Positions 1 through 6,953 of a stretch of 64,000 nucleotides of DNA are shown in pieces. The notes beneath the pieces were generated by a model. The model ran no database searches. It had not been told where the DNA came from and saw only the letters and a program-made list of their open reading frames with translations. Within the stretch, counting starts at the first letter, position 1. The number at the start of each line of letters is the position of its first letter. The stretch is from positions 496,001-560,000 of the forward strand of contig CAWCFV010000002.1 of NCBI GenBank assembly GCA_963794995.1, given 5' to 3'. The stretch is from CAWCFV01 sp963794995 (GTDB lineage: Bacteria; Actinomycetota; Actinomycetes; JACCUZ01). Both the position numbers and the translations under genes were made by a program.

Positions 1-1206
1 CGGCAGGCCCTGGCCCTTCACCTTCTGGGCGGCGAAGCGCACCCACCGCTGCAGCTGGTCGTCGTCGGGGAAGGCCTCGAGCACCGCGCGGTCGGTCGCG
101 GCCAGGTCCTGCGCCGACCCTGACAGGCAGGCCCAACGGAACGGTCCGGCGCCGCGGGCGAACAGCGGGCGGATGTAGGCGAGGACGAATCCGGGGTAGG
201 AGAACGCGTCGGCGAACCCCATGTCCTGCGCCTGGCCGCGCAGCCCGTTGCCGTAGTCGAAGACCACGGCGCCCGACTGCTGGAGGTCGACCATCGCGCG
301 GCAGTGCACCGCCATCGACTCGCGCGACCGGTCGACGTACTCCGAGGGCTTGGCCGAGCGCAGCTCCAGCGCCTCGTCCAGCGTCATGCCGTGCGGGACG
401 TAGCCGTGCAGGGCGTCGTGGGCGGAGGTCTGGTCGGTGACGACGTCGGGGTCCCAGCCCCGGGCGACCAGCTCGGGCAGCACGTCGGCGCAGTTGGCGA
501 CGACGGCGACCGAGAGCGCCCGTCGCTCACGCCGGGCCGCCTCGACCCGGGCGATGCCGTCGTCGAGCGAGTCGGCGATCTCGTCGAGGTAGCCGTGCTC
601 GAGGCGCCGCCGGGCCCGCCACGGGTCCACCTCGACGCACAGGGCCGCGCCGCCGTTGCCGGTGACCGCGAGCGGCTGCGCCCCACCCATCCCGCCGAGG
701 CCGCCGGTGAGCGTGACGGTGCCCGCGAGGGTGCCGCCGAAGTGCTGGTCGGCCACCTCCGCGAAGGTCGCGTAGGTGCCCTGGAGGATGCCCTGGGTGC
801 CGATGTAGATCCACGACCCGGCGGTCATCTGGCCGTACATCGTGAGGCCCTGGTCCTCGAGCTCCCGGAAGTGCTCCGGTGTCGCCCAGCGCGGGACCAG
901 CAGCGAGTTGGCGATCAGGACGCGCGGCGCCTCCTCGTGGGTGCGCACCAGGCCGACCGGCTTGCCCGACTGGACGAGCAGCGTGTCGTCGGGCGCCATC
1001 TCCCGCAGCGACCCGACGATGGCGTCGAAGGCTTCCCACGAGCGAGCGGCCCGGCCGTTGCCGCCGTAGACGACCAGGTCGTCGGGGCGCTCGGCGACCT
1101 CCGGGTCGAGGTTGTTGTGCAGCATCCGGAGGGCGGCCTCGGCGCCCCACGACCGGCAGGTCATCGCAGGTCCGCGTGGTGCGCGGACGGGTCGGGCTCC
1201 TCGCAT
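1..1206 (-). CDS. hutU: Urocanate hydratase (urocanase), C-terminus cut by window edge
   Basis: Catalyses the second step of histidine degradation, hydration of urocanate to imidazolonepropionate, using tightly bound NAD+. The 402 visible residues run off the left edge; the family is about 550 residues long. Visible family signatures are EAALRMLHNNLDPEVAE and LVVYGGNGRAARSWEAFD near the N-terminus, then YIGTQGILQGTYATFAEV, the glycine-rich NAD+ loop LTGGLGGMGGAQPLA, and GPFRWACLSGS near the cut. The start is ATG at 1204-1206; a second in-frame ATG follows 14 codons later, just before TCRSWGAEAALRM, and could be the true start. hutH lies 2.5 kb upstream on the same strand, separated by pabB, pabC and an opposite-strand gene, so the hut genes are split here. 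Confidence 0.93.
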   Translation of the reverse strand, partial: MRGARPVRAPRGPAMTCRSWGAEAALRMLHNNLDPEVAERPDDLVVYGGNGRAARSWEAFDAIVGSLREMAPDDTLLVQSGKPVGLVRTHEEAPRVLIANSLLVPRWATPEHFRELEDQGLTMYGQMTAGSWIYIGTQGILQGTYATFAEVADQHFGGTLAGTVTLTGGLGGMGGAQPLAVTGNGGAALCVEVDPWRARRRLEHGYLDEIADSLDDGIARVEAARRERRALSVAVVANCADVLPELVARGWDPDVVTDQTSAHDALHGYVPHGMTLDEALELRSAKPSEYVDRSRESMAVHCRAMVDLQQSGAVVFDYGNGLRGQAQDMGFADAFSYPGFVLAYIRPLFARGAGPFRWACLSGSAQDLAATDRAVLEAFPDDDQLQRWVRFAAQKVKGQGLP

Positions 1207-1383
1207 GCGCCACACCCTAGGGGTCGCCCTCGCGGGGCCACCTGTCCGTTCGTACGGGGGGGCACCTGGTGCAACGGTCACCAGGTTCGGCGCGTGCGGC
1301 CCATGTGCAGGCCCGGCCCACTCGGCTTCGATGGTCGGCAGCCATCGATGTCGGCACATCGCCGAGGACGGGAGCCTGCGGGC

Positions 1384-1830
1384 ATGACGCGGGAACGGGT
1401 CAGGACCTCTCTAGCGGAGTCCGTCGTGCGCGCGCTCGTCGCCGGCGACGTGCTCACCCTGCAGCGCCTGGTCGCCCCCTCCGTGGTCGACCACTCGGCC
1501 CAGCCCGGCCAGCCCGAGGGGTGGCCCGGCGTCCGGGAGCGGGCGATGACCCTCTGCGCGGCGATGCCGGAGAGCGAGGTGGCCGTCGACGTGCTGTCCA
1601 CCACCGGGGACACCGTCCTGGCACGGGCCGAGCTGGTGGCCCTGCGCCGCGACGGGGTCTTCCCGGTCGGGGGCGCGACCCGCCTGACCGTCGCACTGGT
1701 CCTCAAGTTCGCCGACGACCAGCTCGTGGAGATGTGGACCTCGGCCGACCTCGTGCTCGACCGTCCGGTCACGCACCAGGGCACCGTGGTCCCGCTGCAG
1801 CCGCGGGTCGACGCCGCTCCGGCTCGCTGA
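1384..1830 (+). CDS. SnoaL-like / NTF2-fold protein
   Basis: A 148-residue protein with the pattern of the SnoaL-like (ester cyclase, NTF2-like) family: an N-terminal helix pair (SLAESVVRALVAGDVLTLQRLVAPSVVDH), then alternating strands ending in a segment reading VEMWTSADLV. Such proteins are small cone-shaped dimers that act as cyclases, isomerases or unassigned binding proteins; nothing visible fixes a substrate. It starts at ATG 1384, the first start after the strong coding pattern begins, and is transcribed divergently from hutU across about 180 nt. It ends 13 nt before the stop of the convergent pabC. The family call is moderate and the function unknown. Confidence 0.65.
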   Translation: MTRERVRTSLAESVVRALVAGDVLTLQRLVAPSVVDHSAQPGQPEGWPGVRERAMTLCAAMPESEVAVDVLSTTGDTVLARAELVALRRDGVFPVGGATRLTVALVLKFADDQLVEMWTSADLVLDRPVTHQGTVVPLQPRVDAAPAR

Positions 1831-1843
1831 GCCGGCCGGCCCG

Positions 1844-2674
1844 TCAGGGGTCGAGGTCCTCGGCCGCGCGCCGGGCGAACACGGCTGCCGCCTGCGCCGT
1901 CACCGGGCCGGGGGCACCGTCGTACGCCACGTCGTCGACCGCGTGCACCGCCTGCACGTCGCGGGTCGAGGAGGTGAGGAACACCTCGCTCGCCTGCCGG
2001 AGCGCCGTCAGCGGCAGCTCGCGCTCGACCGCATCGGTCCACTCGAGCACCAGCGCCCGGGTGACACCCGCCAGGCAGCCGGACGACAGCGGCGGGGTGA
2101 CCAGCTCGCCGTCCAGGGCCAGGAAGACGTTGGAGCCGGTGCCCTCGCACAGGTGCCCGGCGGTGTTGGCGAACAGGGCCTCGGTGCCACCGGCGGCCCG
2201 GGCCCGGGCCAGGGCGACCACGTTGTCGGCGTACGACGTGGTCTTCAGGCCCGCCGTGGCGGCCCGCTCGTTGCGCGTCCAGGGAACGACCACCGCCTTG
2301 GCCGTCGCTGCCCACGGCCGTAGCGGCGCCAGCGCCACGACCAGCGTCGGCCCGGCGTCCCCGCGCTCCGACCCGAGGGGGCTCGCCCCTCCGGTGAGGG
2401 TGAGGCGCAGCCGGAGCGGGTCGGCGAGACGGTCGGCGTTGGCCTCGAGCGTGGCCGCCACGGCGGCCCGCAGGTCGGCGTCCGCCGGTGGCCGCAGACC
2501 CAGGCCGCCGGCCGACACCGCCAGCCGGTCGAGGTGCCGGCTGAGCGCGAAAGGCACCCCGTTCTCGACCTTGGTGGTCTCGAACACCCCGTCGCCGACC
2601 GTGAGCCCGTGGTCGAACACCGACACCTGCGCCTGGTCCTGGTCGACGAGCGACCCGTCGACGTAGACCTTCAT
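1844..2674 (-). CDS. pabC: Aminodeoxychorismate lyase / class IV aminotransferase
   Basis: A 276-residue PLP-dependent fold-IV enzyme. By context it converts 4-amino-4-deoxychorismate to p-aminobenzoate and pyruvate for folate synthesis. The family signatures are the N-terminal VYVDGSLVD and HGLTVGDGVFET, the PLP lysine K144 in LKTTSY, and the late EGTGSNVFL motif that binds the cofactor phosphate. Its ATG (2674-2672) overlaps the TGA of pabB by 4 nt (ATGA), indicating translational coupling with the synthase. Class IV enzymes also include branched-chain and D-amino-acid transaminases; the pabB neighbour is what favours the lyase. Confidence 0.85.
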   Translation of the reverse strand: MKVYVDGSLVDQDQAQVSVFDHGLTVGDGVFETTKVENGVPFALSRHLDRLAVSAGGLGLRPPADADLRAAVAATLEANADRLADPLRLRLTLTGGASPLGSERGDAGPTLVVALAPLRPWAATAKAVVVPWTRNERAATAGLKTTSYADNVVALARARAAGGTEALFANTAGHLCEGTGSNVFLALDGELVTPPLSSGCLAGVTRALVLEWTDAVERELPLTALRQASEVFLTSSTRDVQAVHAVDDVAYDGAPGPVTAQAAAVFARRAAEDLDP

Positions 2675-3750
2675 CGCGTCCCTCCGCTGTCCGTGTCCTG
2701 CCGGTTCCGGTCGGTGCCTGTCGTCCCCGCGGCGACCGCGCGCAACCGCCGGGCCTTGAGCTCGGTCTCGTCCCACTCGGCCGCCGCGTCAGACCCCCAG
2801 GTGATGCCCGCGCCGGTGCCCAGGTGCAGCCGCCGGCCCTCTCCCGCTCCGGAGGCCCAGAACGTGCGGATGCCGACCGCCAGCGTCGCACGCTGCCGGT
2901 CGGCGTCGACCCAGCCGATCGCGCCGCAGTAGGGCCCGCGCGGCCCGGGCTCCAGGTCGGCGATCGACGCCAGCGCGCTCGACTTCGGCGCCCCCGTGAC
3001 CGAGCCCGGCGGGAAGGTCGCCGCCAGCAGGGCCGGCCACCCGGCGTCCCGCCGTAGCTCGGCGGTCACCGTCGAGACGAGGTGGACGAGCCCGGGATGC
3101 TCCTCGAGCGCGTTGAGCGACGGGACGTCGACCGAGCCGGTGACGGCGACGGCCCCGAGGTCGTTGCGCACCAGGTCGACGATCATCACGTTCTCGGCCC
3201 GGTCCTTGTCGGTGAGCCCGGCCGCGGTCGGTGCCGTCCCCTTCACCGGGCCGGAGGCGACGTGGTCACCGGCCCGGCGCAGGAACAGCTCCGGCGAGGC
3301 GGTGGCCACGTCGACCTCCGCGTCCGGCAGGCGCAGCACCCCGGCGTACGGCGCGGGGTTGCCGCGGGCGAGCAGGCCGGCCAGGCCGAGCAGGTCGGCA
3401 CCGGCCGCGAGCGGCGCCGACAGGACCCGGCAGAGGTTGACCTGGTAGTGGTCGCCGCGGGCGATGCCGTCGCGGACCCGGGCCACGTCCGCGACGTAGC
3501 GAGCCCGGGAGGTGCCCGAGACCCAGGACGTGAGCGGCACCCCCGGCCACGGCGCGGGCGGCAGCGGAGCCGGCCGCACGTCGGCGAACCGGGCGCACAC
3601 CGCCCGGCCCTCGAAGGTCAGCAGCACGGCCCACCAGCCGGCCCGGTCGAGGACGGCGGGGTCGTCGGTGACCTCCAGCAGGCCGGTCGCCAGCCGCCCG
3701 CCGAACCAGGCGAACGGCTCGCCGGGGCGCACCGCGTCAGTCGAGGGCAC
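2671..3750 (-). CDS. pabB: Aminodeoxychorismate synthase component I (chorismate-binding)
   Basis: A 359-residue chorismate-utilising enzyme that aminates chorismate to 4-amino-4-deoxychorismate, the committed step to p-aminobenzoate. The core motifs are all present: GDHYQVNLCR around residues 99-108, PVKGTAPT with K170 at the position of the lysine that attacks chorismate in PabB, and FPPGSVTGAPKSSAL near the C-terminus. It is shorter than the roughly 450-residue E. coli protein, missing part of the N-terminal region. The start is GTG 3750, which overlaps the end of hutH by 14 nt. The 3' end overlaps pabC. No glutamine amidotransferase partner (pabA) is visible in the window. Confidence 0.87.
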   Translation of the reverse strand: MPSTDAVRPGEPFAWFGGRLATGLLEVTDDPAVLDRAGWWAVLLTFEGRAVCARFADVRPAPLPPAPWPGVPLTSWVSGTSRARYVADVARVRDGIARGDHYQVNLCRVLSAPLAAGADLLGLAGLLARGNPAPYAGVLRLPDAEVDVATASPELFLRRAGDHVASGPVKGTAPTAAGLTDKDRAENVMIVDLVRNDLGAVAVTGSVDVPSLNALEEHPGLVHLVSTVTAELRRDAGWPALLAATFPPGSVTGAPKSSALASIADLEPGPRGPYCGAIGWVDADRQRATLAVGIRTFWASGAGEGRRLHLGTGAGITWGSDAAAEWDETELKARRLRAVAAGTTGTDRNRQDTDSGGTR

Positions 3751-5278
3751 CGACCGCCGCCTCGGCGGCCGCCACCAGCTCGCGGAGGATGGCGTCGACG
3801 GCCACCACCTGGTCGGAGACGTTGCGGTCCTCGTCCATGACCGGCACGTCCCGGCGCACCCGGGCGTGCACCGCGCTGCTGGCGGCTCCCGGGGCCGCCA
3901 GCTCGGCGCGCAGGTCGAGCGCCTGCGAGGCCGCGAGCACCTCGACCGCGAGGACGCTGCGGACGTTCGCGACCACCTCGCGCAGCTTGCGCATCGAGGT
4001 CCAGCCCATCGACACGTGGTCCTCCTGGTTGCCGGAGGTCGGGATGGTGTCGACGCTGCTGGGGTGGGCGAGCACCTTGTTCTCGCTGACGAGCGACGCC
4101 GCGGTGTACTGCGCGATCATGAACCCGGAGTTGGTGCCCGGCCGGCGGGCCAGGAAGGCCGGCAGGCTGCGGGAGAACGCGGGGTCGAGCATCCGGTCGG
4201 TCCGCCGCTCGGAGATGCTCGCCAGCTCGGACACCGCGATGGCCAGCATGTCGCCGGCGAACGCCAGCGGCTCGCCGTGGAAGTTGCCCGTCGACATCAC
4301 CTCCCCGTCGGGGACGATCACCGGGTTGTCCACGACCGACCCCAGCTCGATGTCGATCACCCGGCGTGCGTGGGCGAGCACGTCGCGCACCGCGCCGTGC
4401 ACCTGCGGTGCGCACCGCAGGCAGTAGGAGTCCTGGACGGCGTGGTCGCTCTCGCGGTGGCTGGCCACCAGCGGGCTGCCGGCCAGCAGCCGGCGCAGGT
4501 TGGCCGCGCTCTCCAGCTGGCCCGGGTGCGGCCGGATCACCTGAACCCGCTCGTCGTACGGCTTGTCCGTGCCGAGCAGGGCCTCGACGCTCATCGCGGC
4601 CGCCAGGTCGGCCACCTTGACCAGCACGCCGATGTCGTCGACGGCCAGCGCCAGCAGCACCTGCATCGGCTCGGTCCCGTTGATCAGGGACAGGCCCTCC
4701 TTGGGGGCCAGCACGAGCGGCTCGATCCCGGCCTCGGCCAACAGCTCGGCCGCCGGCCGGCCCCGGAGGTCGCTGTCGCCGGTGCGCCGCAGCCGGCCCT
4801 CGCCCACGAGCGGCTGGGCGAGGTGCGCGAGCTGGGCGAGGTCGCCCGACGCGCCGACCGACCCCTTGCCCGGGATCACGGGGAGCAGGTCGTGCTCCAG
4901 CAGCTCCAGCAGCTTGGCCGGCAGCTCCACCCGGACGCCGGAGTACCCGGCGGTCAGGGTGCGGGCCCGCAGCAGCAGCAGCCCGCGCACCACGTCGTCG
5001 GGCAGCGGCTCGCCGACCCCCGCGCTGTGCGAGCGGATCAGGGCCAGCTGCATCCGCTCGAGGTCGTCACGGCCGACGTGGGTGTCGGCCAGTGCGCCGA
5101 AGCCGGTCGTGATGCCGTACATCACCGTGTCCCGGTCGACCGCCTCGGCCACCACCGCACGGCTGGGCGCCATCCGGTCCGCGACCCCCGGACCGAGTAC
5201 GGCGCCCGCCTCGCCCCGCGCGACCGCCACCAGGTCGCCGAGGACGAGGGCATCTCCGGTGACCGTGACTGTCCGCAT
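3737..5278 (-). CDS. hutH: Histidine ammonia-lyase
   Basis: Deaminates L-histidine to trans-urocanate, the first step of histidine catabolism. The protein has 513 residues, the normal family length. The Ala-Ser-Gly triplet that cyclises to the MIO electrophile is at residues 143-145 (GSVGASGDLAQLAHLAQ). The conserved YGITTGFGALAD near residue 54 and the later NGTEPMQ, YCLRCAPQ and SGNQEDHVSMG motifs are present. I chose ATG 5278 (MRTVTVTGDALVL) rather than the longer frame beginning at 5350, because homologues begin near here and the extra 24 codons lie in upstream sequence. It heads a left-reading run with pabB and pabC, overlapping pabB by 14 nt. Confidence 0.95.
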   Translation of the reverse strand: MRTVTVTGDALVLGDLVAVARGEAGAVLGPGVADRMAPSRAVVAEAVDRDTVMYGITTGFGALADTHVGRDDLERMQLALIRSHSAGVGEPLPDDVVRGLLLLRARTLTAGYSGVRVELPAKLLELLEHDLLPVIPGKGSVGASGDLAQLAHLAQPLVGEGRLRRTGDSDLRGRPAAELLAEAGIEPLVLAPKEGLSLINGTEPMQVLLALAVDDIGVLVKVADLAAAMSVEALLGTDKPYDERVQVIRPHPGQLESAANLRRLLAGSPLVASHRESDHAVQDSYCLRCAPQVHGAVRDVLAHARRVIDIELGSVVDNPVIVPDGEVMSTGNFHGEPLAFAGDMLAIAVSELASISERRTDRMLDPAFSRSLPAFLARRPGTNSGFMIAQYTAASLVSENKVLAHPSSVDTIPTSGNQEDHVSMGWTSMRKLREVVANVRSVLAVEVLAASQALDLRAELAAPGAASSAVHARVRRDVPVMDEDRNVSDQVVAVDAILRELVAAAEAAVGALD

Positions 5279-5339
5279 GGCGGGCAACCTAGTGGTGCCC
5301 GGGTCGGCGCCGGGGGCGACCCCGACCGCACTGCCCGCT

Positions 5340-5369
5340 TTGGTCGGCACCAGCCCGATCGGCTATGGT
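5340..5369 (+). promoter_or_regulatory. Candidate sigma-A-type promoter of the tRNA cluster
   Basis: TTGGTC at 5340-5345 and TATGGT at 5364-5369 are separated by 18 nt, a good match to a housekeeping -35/-10 pair. This predicts a transcript start near 5376, about 37 nt before the mature tRNA-Gly. The region lies between hutH (left-reading) and the first tRNA. Confidence 0.5.
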
Positions 5370-5412
5370 CTTCTCGCACGACAGCGAGGCCGCGAGGTCC
5401 GCGAGTCGTCGC

Positions 5413-5485
5413 GCGGACGTGGCTCAGTTGGTAGAGCATCACCTTGCCAAGGTGAGGGTCGCGGGTTCGAATCCCGTCGTCCGCT
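5413..5485 (+). tRNA. tRNA-Gly (anticodon GCC)
   Basis: A complete 73-nt cloverleaf. The acceptor stem GCGGACG (5413-5419) pairs with CGTCCGC (5478-5484) and the discriminator is T. The anticodon arm CACCTTGCCAAGGTG carries GCC, and the T-arm is CGGGTTCGAATCCCG. CCA is not encoded. It is the first gene of a three-tRNA cluster. Confidence 0.96.
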
Positions 5486-5518
5486 CGGAGGATCTCGAGG
5501 CTGGTACGGCCTTCACTC

Positions 5519-5589
5519 GGTGGAGTGGCCGAGAGGCGAGGCAACGGCCTGCAAAGCCGTCTACACGGGTTCAAATCCCGTCTCCACCT
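5519..5589 (+). tRNA. tRNA-Cys (anticodon GCA)
   Basis: A 71-nt tRNA with acceptor stem GGTGGAG pairing with CTCCACC and discriminator T, as expected for tRNA-Cys. The anticodon arm CGGCCTGCAAAGCCG carries GCA. It begins 33 nt after tRNA-Gly. CCA is not encoded. Confidence 0.95.
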
Positions 5590-5605
5590 CGAGCATCACC
5601 TGCAC

Positions 5606-5680
5606 GGGCGATTGGCGCAGTCTGGCTAGCGCGCTTCCCTGACACGGAAGAGGTCACAGGTTCAAGTCCTGTATCGCCCA
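5606..5680 (+). tRNA. tRNA-Val (anticodon GAC)
   Basis: A 75-nt tRNA with acceptor stem GGGCGAT pairing with ATCGCCC and discriminator A. The anticodon arm CTTCCCTGACACGGAAG carries GAC. A genomic CCA directly follows (5681-5683), unlike the other two tRNAs in the cluster. Confidence 0.95.
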
Positions 5681-5689
5681 CCAGCACGA

Positions 5690-5727
5690 GAGGCCCCCGG
5701 CCAGCGCACGCGCGGCCGGGGGCCTTC
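5690..5727 (+). terminator. Rho-independent-type terminator of the tRNA cluster
   Basis: GGCCCCCGGCC at 5692-5702 pairs perfectly with GGCCGGGGGCC at 5714-5724 around an 11-nt loop, just after the third tRNA. As usual in very GC-rich actinobacteria, there is only a short pyrimidine tail (TTCT) and no long U run. Confidence 0.75.
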
Positions 5728-5797
5728 TGCGTCCCCGCTCCTCGGGCGTGTCGGGCCGCGTCGGCGCGGGTAAGTGCCGCCCAGGGAGGTGGCTCCG

Positions 5798-6142
5798 GTG
5801 ACGGCACGCAAGGACGAGATCGCGCTGCTCGGGCTGCTCGAGCAGCAGCTCGGCGAGCGCCAGCGGGCCATGAACGGGCTGCACCTGGAGCCCGGCGCGG
5901 CCGAGCAGACCCACGCGGGCATGCTGCGCCTCCAGCAGGACGTCCGCGACCAGGCGGCGGCCGCAGCGGCGGCGGCCGCGACGTCCGCCACCGCGGACCC
6001 CGACCGGCAGGCGCGCCCCGCACCGCGGCACCAGCGGCCGCGCCTCCAGCGCCTCCAGCGCCTCCATCGGCTGTTCCTGCCCTCGGTCGCGCTCGCCTGC
6101 CTCGGCCTCCTCGTCCTGGTCGTCCTGCTGCCGCTGCGCTGA
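5798..6142 (+). CDS. Small protein with C-terminal membrane anchor
   Basis: A 114-residue protein of unknown function. The N-terminal part is predicted helical and charged (KDEIALLGLLEQQLGERQRAM), followed by an alanine run near residues 53-62, an arginine/glutamine-rich linker, and a single hydrophobic helix at the extreme C-terminus (LFLPSVALACLGLLVLVVLL). This gives it a tail-anchored look, with the bulk in the cytoplasm. I chose GTG 5798 because a GGGAGG box at 5784-5789 sits 8 nt upstream; an ATG at 5774 gives 8 more residues but has no such box. Third-position GC is typical for the window, so it is probably real. Confidence 0.6.
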   Translation: MTARKDEIALLGLLEQQLGERQRAMNGLHLEPGAAEQTHAGMLRLQQDVRDQAAAAAAAAATSATADPDRQARPAPRHQRPRLQRLQRLHRLFLPSVALACLGLLVLVVLLPLR

Positions 6143-6307
6143 GCCCGTCGCGCCTGTACACCCGTTCGGGCGAGCCCCGACGCACCTGCCCTCCCCCGAG
6201 CCGGGGGCCGGGCTCACCCGAAGGGACGATTCCGGCACCGCGCCCGGGCGGGGGACGATAGGTGGCATACGGCGCGCCGACGGGCGCGCGTGGCCCGGGG
6301 GGGATGC

Positions 6308-6508
6308 ATGGAGCACGGCACGGCGCGGGGCCGGGACGCGGGAGCGTCCTCGGTCGAGTACGCGCTGATCGTGTTCGCCATCGCCGCCACCATGGTGATC
6401 GCGCTGTTCGCGCTGGGGCGCCCGGTCTACGGGCTCTTCGACACCACGTGCACCTCGGTCAGCGACGGGATCGTCGGAGCCGGCGGGAGCACCGCCGGCT
6501 GCCCGTGA
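6308..6508 (+). CDS. Flp/Fap-type pilin
   Basis: A 66-residue prepilin. A short charged leader (MEHGTARGRDAGAS) precedes the Flp signature SVEYALIVFAIAATMVIAL, in which the glutamate five residues into the mature part and the following hydrophobic helix drive TadV-type processing and tad-pilus assembly. The C-terminal part carries two cysteines (residues 44 and 65) that could form a disulfide. A run of G (6297-6303) precedes ATG 6308 and probably serves as the ribosome binding site. No tad/cpa assembly genes are visible nearby, so the pilin is an orphan in this window. Confidence 0.8.
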   Translation: MEHGTARGRDAGASSVEYALIVFAIAATMVIALFALGRPVYGLFDTTCTSVSDGIVGAGGSTAGCP

Positions 6509-6536
6509 CCGCCGACCCTCCGACGCCGGGCCGCGG

Positions 6537-6653
6537 TCACACGGGGAGCAGCCGGACCGCGTAGAAGATCGTGACCGACAGGGCAACCAGGGTCGCGACG
6601 GCGACGAGTCGGCTGCTCACCCCTCCGTCGTCCCCGGCGACCATGATCATCAT
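6537..6653 (-). CDS. Possible 38-residue membrane protein
   Basis: A small open frame beginning MMIMVAGDDGG and continuing into one hydrophobic helix (LVAVATLVALSVTIFYAV) ending RLLPV. Codon use is GC3-rich. It begins 17 nt after the stop of the helix-turn-helix gene on the same strand, so it could be the last gene of that left-reading run. No clear ribosome binding site is visible; three alternative ATGs lie within the first four codons. The function is unknown. Confidence 0.35.
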   Translation of the reverse strand: MMIMVAGDDGGVSSRLVAVATLVALSVTIFYAVRLLPV

Positions 6654-6670
6654 GCCGGCGGGCACCCGCG

Positions 6671-6874
6671 TCAGCGGCGTTCGAGCCAGCGGGCGACGTC
6701 GGCGCGGCGGAACATCCAGTCCCCGCCCCCACGGGGGTGGGTGCTCACGGCGGCCACGTCACGTCGGAGTGCCGCGGCCCGCACCTCCGCCGCGGGGATG
6801 CCGGCCTCGGCGGCCACCTCGTCCACCGTCAGCCACGCTCCGGAGTCGGCAGCCCGCCCTGTCCCGATGGTCAT
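6671..6874 (-). CDS. Small MerR/excisionase-like helix-turn-helix protein
   Basis: A 67-residue protein made almost entirely of one winged helix-turn-helix of the MerR/excisionase/BldC type. It begins AWLTVDEVAAEAGIPAAEVR and ends with the typical DWMFRRADVARWLERR, in which an aromatic residue precedes an R-x-D-V-x-x-W-L helix. It is probably a DNA-binding regulator. The start is ATG 6874; an upstream in-frame ATG at 6982 would add 36 atypical residues and overlap ligB, so it is unlikely. It lies downstream of ligB on the same strand. Confidence 0.65.
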   Translation of the reverse strand: MTIGTGRAADSGAWLTVDEVAAEAGIPAAEVRAAALRRDVAAVSTHPRGGGDWMFRRADVARWLERR

Positions 6875-6953
6875 GACGCTTGCGTTCGGCGCGCGGACGC
6901 CGTCCCTTGACCTGCCCGGCGGAACACGATCGACGTCCGCCGCTGGTGCGCGG

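Noticed and set aside
527..1213. A 228-codon frame inside hutU
   Set aside because: It is a shifted-frame shadow; the urocanase motifs are in the frame beginning at 1206.
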